Positions 1-13,287 of a DNA stretch of 64,000 bases are shown here, in pieces. The stretch is from Cardiocondyla obscurior (lineage: Eukaryota > Arthropoda > Insecta > Hymenoptera > Formicidae): positions 4,900,501 to 4,964,500 of the forward strand of contig NC_091881.1 of assembly GCF_019399895.1 (NCBI RefSeq), read 5' to 3'. The translations under genes were made by a program, and so were the position numbers. Each line of letters starts with the position of its first letter. Positions within the stretch are counted from its first letter, which is position 1. The notes beneath the pieces were generated by a model. It ran no database searches and was not told the origin of the DNA. It saw only the letters and a program-made list of their open reading frames with translations.

Positions 1-86
1 TTTTTATTATAAGGAATTAAATAGAAGATTGCATGATAAATTATTTATGAATTTTGCAATTAAATTTTTATATTGCTTTATAACAG

Positions 87-3000
87 AGAATGATCCAAGC
101 TGCAGTAGAAAGAGAATGTTTCGGAGTAACATGGAGAATGCAGACTCAGATGAAGCAGGTGATGGAGGAGATGAGCTAGATACTAAAATTAATTCAGATT
201 CATCTGTATTAGATGAAGCTTCTAAGCAATCACTAAAATGGACAAATAATACAAACAAGGAAGCAATGGTTACTGATGAAATGGAAACTGATAAAGATAA
301 AAATCCTACTTTAGAATTTGATAAGGAAAATTTCAATCCAAAAGTACATCAAGAGGAAATAAAAGAGAACTTAGAAAAAAAAATAAAAGGAGAAAATAAA
401 AAGACGTCTGAATTAAAATCTCCAGATAAAAAGACATCTGTTGCAATAGAAAAATGCATTTATTGTAAACAGAAATTAGATAATGATATAAAAATGTATC
501 AAGGGCATCCAAATGGTGCAGTTGAAGAAGAGATAGCTTTGATAGATCCTAAACTGTGCTTATTTTTAGGAGATGAATCTTTTATAAATGAAAACGATCA
601 AAGACCTCAAAATAAATTAACTCATTTCAGGTAAACTTTTATCTATACTTTCTAAACAATATATGTTAATTAAAAAAATTATTTTATTAAAACAGAGTGC
701 TTAAGTAACATTATTATAAAGAAATTACGCATATTTAAGTTAAACTAATAGAGAAATAATTCCTTTTTAGTGTTTATGACATGAATGGGCATTTATGCCC
801 TTTTGATACAGGACTTATAGAAAAAAATGTACTGCTATATTTTTCGGGATACATGAAAGCCATATATGAAGAAAATCCCTTACCCGAAGGGGGTATACCG
901 ACAAAAGATATGGGGCCAATAAATGAATGGTATGTCACTGGATTTGATGGAGGAGAATTGGCATTAGTAGGTTTTAGTACTGCATTTGCCGAATATATTT
1001 TAATGGAGCCATCGGAAGCATATGCACCGTTCATGGATATTGTTAAAGAGAAGATATATATAAGTAAAGTAGTTATAGAATTTTTGCTAGACGAAATTAA
1101 TACATCTTATGAAGATTTATTGAACAAGCTTCAAGTAAGTTTGTTATTTTTTATTTTAATATATTTTTATATCTTTTTTGAACGTTTGTATTACATTTAT
1201 TGCATTATTTTCAGACAGTGGTACCGCCTAAAGAAACAATAAGGTTTACAGAAGATACATTGTTACGTCACGCGCAATTTATTTGCGATCGAGTTCTGTC
1301 ATTAGATAATGCTGCTACCGCAGACGATGAACTTCTCATTACGGCTCCATGTATTCGAGCTCTTATGAAACTCTCTGGAGTTACACTCGGTCGTCATAAA
1401 TCGGCTGTTCGTCAAGCGAAACGTGAGCAGAAAGTTAAAACGCCTTCCTGGTCTATGGCTACTACAACAAAATTAGTTAGAAATATATTCGAAAATATTT
1501 TTGCTGGCCAATTGGCTAGTAATAATAATCATAATAATGCAGTATGTATACTATCATATATTTTAACAGATATATTCTTTTATATTATTTAACATTAATA
1601 AACTTTTTTTTTATTAGTTTCGTAAAAGATGGCGATGTGGTGTTTGCGATAACTGTCAGCAACCCGATTGTGGTGTTTGTTCTGCTTGTAAAAATATGCA
1701 GAAATTTGGAGGTACGGGAACCCAAAAGCAATCATGTATTAGAAGAAGATGTCCGAATTTGGCGATTCAGGTATAATTTAATTGTATTAAATATAAAAAT
1801 TTATGCGCAGTTATTACTTATCTTTAGATTATGTAAACATAGCAATACTTAAATATATATATATATATATGTATATAATTTAATACATTTTTTTATATTT
1901 TTAAAAACTCAAATTTTGCAAACTGTAGTACTCAATTCATTATATTTCTTTATAAAGGAAGCAGAAGAACAGTCTGATCTAGAGAATGAAGATCAAGATG
2001 AAAATCTAACGGAAGATCAAACTATACAAGAGCAAGAAAATAAGAGAGAAGATTTTAAAGAACTTAAGAAAGTGATGATAATATGGGATGAAAAAGATAA
2101 AATTATCGATGGGCAGGAAACGTACTATAAATCAGTCATAGTTGGAGGTGAAAAAATTGAATTAAATGATTATGTTTTATTAGAACCTCGTGATCCAACG
2201 ATTCCTTTACAAATTTGTAAAGTTGTGTATATGTGGGAGAATAAAAATGGAGAAAAACTATTTCACGCAAGTCGTCTTCGTAGAGGATGTGATACCATAC
2301 TTGGTGAAAATTCGGATTCTACAGAATTATTTTTAAGTGATCAATGTTGTCAGGCATCGTTTAAGTGTGTTAGATCAAAAGTAACGGTTATCCATAAAAA
2401 GATACCTGAAAATTGGTTTGAACTAGGTAAGAAAATTATGTTATGACTATGTACGTTGTCAAAAAAATTCCGAATTTTGTGACTCTTGTTTAGTTTTCTC
2501 GAGAATTGTAGATTTCAATTACAATTTTTTATATTACAGGCAATGTAGACATAGATAATGAAGATATAAAAGATACAGACGGTAAGACATTTTTTTACCA
2601 AATGAAATATGATCTTGAAAATGCTCGATTCGAGTATCCACCACCAGATCCGGAATGTCCGGGGAAACAAATGATTCATCGATTCTGTCCATCTTGCATT
2701 CGGTTGGCGATATCAACACAACGTGATATACCTAAGGTACATTTTATAAAAGAATTAAATAAAAATTTATTTAGAAATTAAATATTTCTTTGTTGTCTAG
2801 TTATATAAATATAACTTTCGATTGAAACAAAATATTATAAATTGCGATTTTATTCTAGGTCTATAACCAAATAGAAGTGAAGAGCAATAGAGAAGTGCTT
2901 TATGAGTTAATTAAATACAAGGGTGATGAATATAAAGTTGGTAGTGCAGTATTTTTGCATCCACATGCTTTTAATTTCGAATTTAAACGGACATATCCAA

Positions 3001-6000
3001 AATCTAGAAATCTAGAAATGGAATACGTGGACGAAGATATGTATCCGGAGTTTTATAAAAAAGCACAAGATAAGCCATTTGTAAATGATACACCCGAGCC
3101 TTTCCATATTGGTTACATTAACACAATATATGCTACAACAACTGATGTATTAGTGTCGCCCTCGGACATTTTTATTAAAATAAATAAAATTTATAGACCG
3201 GAAAACACTCATCGGGATTTAGCACTAATGGAGCAATCGGACATTAATATGGTGTATTGGAGTAACGAAAGTAAGTTATGATACATCAAATTACCAATTG
3301 CTCATTGTTTTCATAGATAAATTTAATATTTTTAATTAATATGTTAATAATTATTAATGTGGTTTATATAAAAATGTATCTCTTTAGTGCACGATTTGCA
3401 CTAAAATTTACACATGTGTATTATTTTTCAAAAGAAATTAAATAATCCGTGTTTGATTTATTTGCAGTATGCACTGTACGATTTTCTATGGTTGCCGGTA
3501 AATGTTATCTGACATATTTTAAAAACATGAACGAACCCATTGAAGAATGGTCTATGGGAGGTCCAAACAGATTTTATTTTACCGAAGCATATAATTCTAA
3601 AGAAAAAACTTTTGATGAACCACCTAACGATATTATTAATACACATAAATTTAGTAAAGGAAAGGGAAAGGGTAAATCGAAGGCAAAGAAAGAAAATGTT
3701 GAAAAAAAGGAAATATTTGAAACACCTACAGATTATCCTACTATTTCAAGGAAATTAAGAATGTTAGACATTTTTGCTGGGTGTGGAGGTAATTAATTTT
3801 ATTTTTAATCTTTTTTTCTTATCTTTCGTTTCCTTATGTCGTATTTTAATGGCATTTATTTTATAGGATTATCTGAAGGATTGCATCAAGCAGGTGTAGC
3901 TGAAAGTTTATGGGCGATTGAGAAAGAAAGTGCTGGAGCAAATGCATATCGTTTAAATAATCCACAAGCTACCGTGTTCTCGGAGGATTGTAATCAACTG
4001 TTGGAAAGAGTAATGAATGTAAGTTTCTATTACGTTTTATCACATTTTACATTCAATTTATGCACAAAACAGTAAATATCTTGGTGCTGATTCTAAATAG
4101 TAAAAAAACTATTGTATTTTAATTTTTTTGCCTATTTAATTAAAAAATGTTGCTTTTGCCTTTTAGGGCGAGCATTTAGACGGCAGTGGTCAAAAACTTC
4201 CTCAAATAGGAGATGTAGAGCTTTTGTGTGGTGGACCACCGTGTCAGGGTTATAGCGGCATGAATCGATTTAACTGGCGGCAATACTCATTATTTAAAAA
4301 CTCTCTTATCGTTACGACTTTAGCTTACTGCGATTATTATAGGCCAAAATTTTTTATAATGGAAAACGTGCGAAATTTCGTGTTTTGTGAAAAAAGTATG
4401 GTGTTGAAATCAACTTTAAAATGTCTTATCCGTATGGGTTATCAATGTGCATTTAGTATTCTTCAAGCTGGATGTTATGGAGTACCACAAACGAGAAGGA
4501 GGTTTGTTTTATTATTAACTTTTTACTTAAATTGAAATTCTCTTTGGATAATATATTTAATTCAATTTTACTAACGCATAAATTAATAATAATTTATTTA
4601 ATTTATAGAATGATACTTCTAGCAGCTGCACCTGGAGAGATACTTCCCAAATATCCAGAGCCTACGCATGTGTTTAGTAAACGATGTTGTTCGTCGAGCG
4701 TAATGATAGATAATAAACAGGTATATCTTTATATATTTATCTATTTTACATTAGTGACACACAAACACACACACGCGCAACATATACATATACATACTTA
4801 TCTTGCACAATATACTTACATTAACACAATAATTCTCTAATGAGAAATACTAAAAATTATTAAGATTCAAGGTAAGAACAATCGTGTAATGTATAAAAAA
4901 AAAAATATATATTTTTTTTTTTAGTATAAAACCAATTTCATTCAAAAACATTCTGCTCCATATAGAGCGATTACCGTAAAAGACGCTCTGTGTGATTTAC
5001 CAGAAATTAAAAGTGGTTCAAACAGAGAAGAAATGCCTTATGGTGGTGAACCGATAACATATTTTCAGAGAAAGGTAATGTAGTAAAAATATATGTAGTA
5101 TTTAGAAATAAGCCTTAAAATTCTTATTTAATTTAATTTATTTCAGATGAGAAGTAAATCGTGTCGATCGATATTGACAGATCACATATGTAAAGAAATG
5201 TCTCCACTTATAGATGCACGAATGAGTTATATCCCAACTACAAGCGGTTCTGATTGGCGCGATTTACCGAACATTGTCGTACGATTAAGTGACGGTTCTT
5301 TTACAAACAAATTGTGAGTGTGAATTGAAATTAGGTTTATTTTGTCGAAAATGACTTTCATCACTTAATCCATATCGTATTTTTTTCTTTTCTTAGAGAA
5401 TATATGTATAATAATGTGAAAACGAAAGGAAAAAGAGCAACGAAAATAGTTCGTGCAGTATGTAGTTGTAGTATTGGTCAACCATGTGATCCTGCTGATA
5501 AACAATTTAATACTTTGATTCCATGGTGTTTACCACATACGTCGAAACGACATCATAATTGGAAGGGTTTATATGGAAGAGTTGAGTGGAATGGATTTTT
5601 TAGTACAACTATCACTAATCCAGAACCGATGAGTAAGCAGGTACGTTGACATACGTTGAAGATGTAAAATAATAAACGAGATATAGAGTCGCTTATTTCT
5701 ATTAATTTTTTCAAGTACTATGAATTTGCATTTCTATTTTTTTTATTAATTGCTTCATTAATATAGCATACAATTAAAAATTAATTATTGCTTAAATATA
5801 ATGATTAACTTTCAGGGTCGTGTATTGCATCCAGTGCAAAATCGAGTTGTTAGCGTAAGAGAATGTGCGCGATCTCAAGGTTTTTCCGATTCATATCGTT
5901 TTTTCGGTACAATAACTGATAAGCATCGACAAATTGGGAATGCAGTGCCACCACCATTAGGTGCTGCTATTGGACACGAAATAAGAAAGTGCATCCGTGA

Positions 6001-6196
6001 AACGACGTTAAAAGACACAAAATCTAAACCTATAGATGATAGCTACAGTGCGGAACCAACAACGAGTAAAAGTTTAGACAATAGTCTCAACGATAATATT
6101 GAAGAAAATGACAAAAATGTACACGATGTCCCAATATCTCATCCAAATAACTCAAGCAACAATCTTAACAATAACGCCGATATGGACGATGGATGA
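87..6196 (+). CDS. Dnmt1: DNA (cytosine-5)-methyltransferase 1, 5'-truncated by window edge
   Basis: Maintenance CpG methyltransferase that copies methylation onto hemimethylated DNA after replication in the nucleus. Coding exons: 87-630, 771-1134, 1215-1541, 1618-1770, 1958-2426, 2540-2736, 2859-3270, 3468-3788, 3867-4018, 4167-4501, 4609-4720, 4925-5074, 5147-5313, 5397-5640, 5816-6196. All phases join, giving about 1,440 residues in the window. In order: an acidic N-terminal tail; the RFTS domain (exons 1-3, GHLCPFDTGLIEKN, GPINEWYVTGFDGGE); a CXXC zinc finger (exon 1618-1770, CGVCDNCQQPDCGVC); two BAH domains (about 1958-3700); the GKGKGK linker (3656-3690); and the catalytic domain with motif I DIFAGCGG, motif IV GGPPCQG (catalytic Cys), ENVRN, QTRRR, ARSQGF and QIGNAVPPP. 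No active-site residue is missing. The start codon and first exon(s) lie upstream; position 1-86 is intron. The ~60-residue C-terminal tail after the methylase is polar and unconserved. A polyadenylation signal AATAAA is at 6314. Confidence 0.97.
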
Positions 6197-6824
6197 TATT
6201 TATATTGATGAAAAAAGAAAATTCATTTTGGGTGAAATAATATAACAATTTTTACATTTTTAATTAGTATTTAGTATTGAGTAAGTTTGATATTATACTT
6301 CGATATCTGCTTCAATAAAGATAAATTGTTATAGTTTATATTTTCGATAAATAGTTTATCAATTTTTTAACTTTAAAAATTTTACATGAATTTTAAATAA
6401 TTGGAGCAAGTTTTTATATTAAAACTTAATGTAGTTGCAGGCAATTTCTCATTAATCAACAAATTATTTAATAAGTTAATCAAATCTTAATAAAATTATT
6501 AATGATTTGATCTAACTCATAATTTTCTTGCAGTTAGCAAAAAGCGGGAGTATAATGAGCAAGAAAATTACACTGTTTAACATTTTGAGAATATTTTTAT
6601 TTTCGAAAAAGATTATCTAGATTTTACAAAGTTAATTAGAAGCTAAAAGGTGTCGAATTTTTTTATGTTACTGATTTAGAGAAAAATAATAAATGAAACA
6701 TTTTTTAAAATTATTATTTTTGTACATAACATTTTTATGCTTTTTTATAGACATACATACAAGTCATACATATAAATTACAGTGCAATAATTGTCGATTT
6801 TATTGACACTTACACTTGGAAAAA
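6197..6824. other. Convergent 3' region between Dnmt1 and the NRF-6-like gene
   Basis: AT-rich, no coding signal on either strand. It holds the plus-strand AATAAA at 6314-6319 for Dnmt1 and minus-strand AATAAA complements near 6597 and 6799 that would serve the NRF-6-like gene. The two transcripts end tail to tail here and their 3' UTRs may overlap. Confidence 0.6.
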
Positions 6825-9800
6825 TTATAATTTCTGGCTGTTTTGCCATTTATACCTTCTTCTACTGCGAGCTTGCATAGTTGTTCGCATTAGCGAAATA
6901 CACGGTGCTTCTATGATTACGGACAATATATAAGCGCACAAAAAAGTAATTACGAGGTTTCCAGTAACCATGGTAACCTAAAAATACAAAATTACGATAA
7001 TAAATTAATTAATTCTTTCAAAATTTAAAATAACTACGTACCAAAGATATAAACTCAAAGTGAATAGGAGTTTCTTTCAGCGCAGAAAGCGATTGTATGA
7101 GAAGAGGATTTAAAAGATAAGCGCAGTACGACAATCTACTAAGAGGAGCCCATCCTTTATATGACAAAAATTGGCGAACAATACCTGTAACGAAGTAAAA
7201 TTTATATATATAAATTTGATAAAGATTTAATAAGATAATAAATACTAACCACCGTGTTGAGTAAGGCACGCTATTACGATCCACGCTATACCTACAGCCC
7301 AAACGCCTTTATGCAATGCGGCATAAATTGCACTTAATAAAATAGACATGTTTTTACGATCGAACATACTGAATAACACGATAAGATTACAAGCAATACC
7401 AAGGCACCAACATAGAATTGCAGTTTTCTAAAATCGATGTTTTAATTAAGTTATAACATAAAAAATATTATAAAACTCGGCGTGGAGTTTTAGTATTATT
7501 TTTAAGGCTGTTTGATTGTTATATTAATATTACAAATGTAAGTTAAATTTTTTACCCTTTTCAAAATCAATTTTCCATTCAGTTGCGATAAAACGTAACC
7601 GGCGATTATTCCAACAATATATGGACTTATTCTAACCCACGGTGGGAGATATAAAACATTCACTAGCCTGTATTGTTCGTCCAATCTATAACGAAAATAA
7701 TTCTTGTTTTAATTTAATTTTTTTTTCTTCTAGTTATCCTTTTGACGAGTAAAATGTTGATAACTCACGTCGGGACAAATTCGTAAATGTAAGAAAGATA
7801 ACCGGTAACAACAATTGAGCCTATTAAAAGTGCACCCAATATAACTGCGGCAAGGTAAAAGGATCTGAAATTTTTATTAATTAAAAACAATGTATACTTT
7901 AGCTATGCGATACGATTATGAATAATTAACTTACATGGTTGATAAAATTAACAGTGCCGCAGTGATCATAAAGAACTGCATATCTGCAGATAAATACCAG
8001 CTCCAACTCAAGCACTTATAGAAAAAAGACGATTTATGACTGAAGATTTTGTATATACTTATTTTAAGTACATCGTTTTCCACTAAACTAAGTGTATTCT
8101 TACCATTGAGTCAAAACTGAAGAGATTATTTATATACAGAAGATTTCTCCACCAGTACTTTGAGCAAGTTTCCTGCGGCCTTTCATGTAAGTAAAACTGA
8201 GAGATTTTATCGAACCAAGTAAAACTTAATTGCGATATTATTACTGTTGCGATATAAGCCGGAGTTAGTCTAAAAATTAAATTCTATATAAAAAACATTG
8301 CTAGCTTATTATTCAATTGGATAGAATTAAAAAAAAAAGGTTTTTACGTTGTTTTTTTTTTCATATTTTGCTAATTAATATAATAGTTATTTTATTTATT
8401 TACTGCTGTCTTTCTTTTTAAATTAAAAAAACAAAACATACCGAATAAATCTTCTTATCACAAGGATAAAAAATTCATTTATCTTTGCTCTATAAGTAAG
8501 TGGCTGTACTCGATCTTTGTCCACTTTATCTTTTATATAAAAATAAGTTACTAATAGTCCACTTAAAAAAAAATAAGTATCTACACCGATATGCGAATTG
8601 AGGAATATTTGGCTGATAAAGCTGTGACTGGATTTCCAAGTCCATACTTTATTATCTACATCAAATAAATTAATTATCGTATTTGAATAAAAATCTGATT
8701 AATCTTTCACATATCACTTTCAAAACATTTTACCAATGTAGTCTGCTAAATAAAGTCCAGTATGGCCTGCGATTATCCAGCACATATTAAGAAATTTTAT
8801 TCCGTGAATAACGGGTATCGTGTCGGTGTGCAATTTCGTATTGAATATTATTTTCGTATTCGTGTAAGCTGAGAAACATATTAGCATTTTCCCAATTTTA
8901 CTTTCCTTCACAGACGAAGTTCCTTCAACTTCCATTATTTGAATTGTGTTTTTTTTATCTAAATCATAATTCAAAATAATATTAGTACATGATATAGTAA
9001 TCGGAATGTTCCGACGAGTTAGCGAAGGTTCTCTTTAATTTTTGCCACGATTATACAGAAAAATAATAAATAAACGAGCGACTGTGATAAATGAATTTAT
9101 ACACACATATATACGTTCAGTGTCAAAGCTGACAAAAATTTAAAATGTTTTTGATGCAATACTTACTGATCTCAATGTTCATTTTCTCATTTAAATTTTT
9201 CTGATTCACGAATATGTCATATATCGTTCCGATTATTACCATGAAAACCGGAAGCGCTAAAATAATGCTGTAAATATAAAATTGGTAAATGTAAAGTCTC
9301 TCTTTCGCTCTGTAACATTTTATTTATGCACATTAGCTCACGTACCAAATAGTAAGTGTACCACCAGTGAGCCACTTAAAATCGTTTCTTAAATTTTTTA
9401 CTTGAACGAGTTCGAAGTCTGTAGAAAAAACATTGCTAATTAAAAGAATTCTTTCTTGAAATATCCTTTGGAGAATAACACTTATGTCATTCTCAGAACA
9501 TGAGGCTGGTAAGCAAAGTCCAAGCGTAATCACATCCTAAAATAAAGATTTAAACATAATATTTATTATTAGTTATTATTGATTAAGAAGCATGGTAGTG
9601 TTTTGTGCCAAAAATAGATGCATTGTACGTACTACTCAGATTCTCTTATTTTATAATATTATATAAAATAGAATATACATATATGTATATATTAAATAAA
9701 AGTGTAGTGTGATTTATGTTTAAAAACTGATTATAAATGAAGCACTTAAATGAAGCTCCGCGACATAAATAATTATCGCAATTTTTTTTTCTGGTGTCGC

Positions 9801-11089
9801 AATTTACACGCAGGCGTAAACATCATTTTATGCTTGTTTTTAAAAAACAATTTTTCTCTGTATGCTAATTTAGAAATATGCAAATGTGTTATTTATATAT
9901 TAAGATTTTGCGAAGATGTGCGTGTTGAAAATAAGTTTTTAGTATACCAGACATTTTTTACCGTTGCTAACAGCGATTTTATTCCTCGATACAAATAATA
10001 AAAAGTTGTCTGGTGATAAATTATTGCAATTGTATAATTTAGATCTCTCACAATAATAGATTATTTTTATGTAAATTAACTTTTTTTAAGCCAGTTTTGA
10101 AAAGATGTAAAAACAGAAATGTTTCGTTGAGTGTGTTATCATCTGCTTATGTTTTATATGATTTATGTCGCGCTCAATTTTTTGCACTAGCCAAATGGAA
10201 AGTATATTTTAAAATCGGTTTTGCATTCAACATATTAATTTAATTGCTTTAATAATGCATCGAATGTATTTTGTTTTTCTTTTAGATTTAGCTGTTTATA
10301 TTTGTCTAAACTTAAATATAATATAACTTACAATTTTATGTGGATTATGTCAAAGCTATTAATGTAATATTACTACTTACTTCGTTGGGTAAATTTAAGT
10401 GGTATTGAAAAGTACTGTTGTGCCTAAAATGTGCTACGAAATAATTAACTTCAAAAGGCGGAATCTTCTTTTGCGGATTACGATGCAATGTGCTATTTAA
10501 TGAAAGCCGTTCTGAAATCTGTAGAGGTGCAGTATTCATCGTATCGATACATTGACTACGACTACCAAGCCAAAAATTATTTCCATAAAGAAAACCCGAT
10601 TGAAGATTCCCGCTAGAATCTAACACTTAAAGATAAAAAATATACAAGCGTTATTACATAAAAATTACGAAAAAGATGTTGAACAGTGTCTCGTATTTAT
10701 ATTGTCGGTCAAGAAAAAAAAAAAAGTTATCAATAATATTACCGAAAATTATTAATCTTAAATAAGAACGCATTATTATGTATTACGTATACATGCTTCA
10801 TTAATAATTAAGTTACTAAATATGCTTAAGGATTTTACATACTTTGCAGACTCCAGAGTATTTGTTGGTCGACTGAGTCTCGGAAATTCAGCAATTCTTT
10901 TTCACATAACGTCGAGTTAAGAAAATTCGAAGCTGCTGAAGCAATAACATAAGCCGGAATTACGTGATCAGTAATTGCACTGTTATCGTTGATATCATTT
11001 ATTGATTTAGGAAAGTGCGCAGAGACACAGAGTAATGTCGTAAAATTTATACAAGCCCACAAAACATATGTGAACTGCCGCCGCGACAT
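6825..11089 (-). CDS. Nose resistant to fluoxetine protein 6-like membrane acyltransferase
   Basis: Thirteen coding exons on the minus strand: 11089-10843, 10625-10381, 9536-9346, 9267-9167, 8958-8734, 8655-8442, 8269-8104, 8014-7935, 7864-7769, 7685-7556, 7427-7250, 7184-7042, 6977-6825. They join in phase to 722 residues. The first ~24 residues form a signal peptide. They are followed by the Cys-containing NRF domain (motifs QILWSLQ, GNFW-like YGNNFWLGSRSQC, LGLCLPASCS). The rest is the multipass acyltransferase-3 domain, with the diagnostic HSHIGVDTYFFLSGLL-type block in exon 8655-8442 and about ten hydrophobic spans. In C. elegans NRF-6 acts in the intestine in lipid or yolk transport; the acyl donor and substrate are unknown for insect members, which form a large family. 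It looks intact. The family call is firm; the biological role is inference. Confidence 0.92.
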
Positions 11090-13287
11090 AATGCGAATTT
11101 AACGTATAACAGTCGTCACTTTTACGTTTTATTTTCACTCCAAATTAATAAGAATATTAGAAACAAATTGTAAAATATACGCGTGTAACTATATATATAA
11201 ATTATCGCTTAACTTGTCGATAAATAAACATTATTGATAACTATCAAAGTAACAGAATGAAATGTAAAGGTATTTTTTCAAATTATTTCTATCAATTTCG
11301 CTTGTTAAATGAGCACAATTTAAACACTACAAAGAGATATTGATCTTTGGCTTGTACGAGATATCGCGCGAATGATCAGCAAGTTTCGAAGAATAAGAGA
11401 GAACTAAAATACAGAGGCTAGAGTTTTGTGAAATCATGGATTGTGGAAGTGAAATATTTTGGAGGGAGCATTTCTCCAGTGTCTAGCTGAACAGAAGTAA
11501 GGAGGAGAATGTGAAGACGTCAGGTTTGTATAATCTATTAAGAAGCAACATTTGAAATTGAAATTTGTAATAATTAAAAAAAAATGGAAAATTTATAGAT
11601 AAGTATTACAGTACAATGCAGTGCAATACTATACATTGGCATTATTACGCTAATACATTAAATTTGTGGTATTTTAGAAATAAAACTGGGGAGTTACGAA
11701 AGGTGTCCTTGTTGATGATTTAGTCATTTATTTGCGAGTTGAGGAAATTTTTCTTTTCGAAATTTAGTTTTTGCTACAAGATTAGTTTTGCTGCAAAATT
11801 TATTGTTAAGGCGTGATATTGAAATAATAATTCGAATAATGGCAAAATTAAAATATTTAAGTAATTTTAAATATTTGCAGAAACGTTGTTTAATCTTATC
11901 TTATAATGTTTGACAAAATTTATATGATCAAGATTGTATAATCAATTTATGTAATACATATGTATAATATTCGATTTTATTACTGTTTTTATTATACTGA
12001 CTTTTTAGGTATTTAAAGCATTTAAGTAATACAAGTAATTATTACAAATTTAAATTTGAAATATTAATAATTATAATTTAATGCTTTGTTTAAAAATTCG
12101 AGACAACGTGTTGCAAAAGCAATTTATATGGGCAAAAAAAAAAGGCTAAACTGTATTCAAAGGTCATCATGATACGTTTAGCATTGCAAAAACAAGTGGA
12201 GATATTAATCTTATATCCGTGATATATTTACAAAAATCGTACAACAAAAAAAGTAAAAAATTGGTATAACATTGCATTTAAATGTAAAAAGTTTTATAAA
12301 TTATTAAGCTTATGCTAAAATATATGCAAGCCATATAACATTTATAATAATAAACTAAAGTTATAATACATATACATAATAAGTATAATGTATTAGATAT
12401 TTTTGTCGATAATTATATCTATTAAAATATTAAATAATAAGTATTTAATCCTTAATTACAATAAAAGAATAACGGTAATTAAATTATTTACCCATTTAAA
12501 TAACCGAGAAATGATGAACGAACAATCTGACAGATCCGTCAATCTCGGGTTTTCGCGGCGCCAAATCGTTAAAAAAGTATTAGAAGTACAGAAGGAGTAA
12601 GTTGGTATACGGCGGAACTCGTTCCCGCTAATTCCATGGCCACGCCTTTTTTGTAATGGTTGCTGTTTTAGCCTACGCCTCGTTCACGCCTCCACTACTG
12701 GCGCCATCCTTGATTGACAGCGGAAAGCTCGTGTTACCTATTACTCGACGGCTATAGAAATGATAAAACAGAAATTTTAGCGCGCGATTTGTAGTATCTC
12801 GTCTTTAGCAAAACCATTATTATTTCACATAAATGGCAACAATAAGCATTTCTTTGTCGCGTAATATTAAAATGTTTATTAAAATAGAGAGAATTAACGC
12901 GCGCATCGAGTGTGAGAGTGACGCCGCGACGAGATATGAAACGGAACGGAAAGTCAGAAAGTTGGGAAGGGGCGTAGGGGACATTCGAAGATTCCGTGAG
13001 ACTGTGTGAGACGCTGCGAGCGAGACGCGGAGCGAGGTGACGGTGACACGCTGCCTCGGGGGTTTGCAAAGCCTCCGGAAGCTCGGCGTTTTCTGTTCTA
13101 CTCGTAAATGTGAAGAACGCGTCGTCGAGCAGGAAGGAAGCAAGAGCACGCGAATCGAGCCTTCCCCCGATCGGGGAAAGGAAAAGTGGAAGGAAGAACG
13201 TGGGATTTTTAGGTTATAGAGGGCAGCGTTCGCCAATGTAAACAGCGACAGGCGATTTGCTGGTGTCTCCGGGTCTGAATCTGGTTT
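11090..13287. other. Intergenic region: divergent upstream sequences of the NRF-6-like and TMEM272-like genes
   Basis: No coding signal. 11090-12600 is AT-rich. A purine-rich stretch at 11440-11525 ends in a possible donor (cag/gtttgt at 11522) and could be a non-coding exon, without further support. From 12600 to 13287 composition changes sharply to CpG-dense, GC-richer sequence containing the probable promoter and 5' UTR of the plus-strand TMEM272-like gene (gacgccgcgacgag around 12910, gtgacggtgacacg around 13036). Open frames on either strand at 12750-13236 look like by-products of this composition. Confidence 0.5.

Noticed and set aside
12752..13236. Overlapping open frames on both strands upstream of the TMEM272-like gene
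   Set aside because: Arg/Ser-rich, no conserved pattern, in a CpG-dense 5' region where stops are rare by composition.
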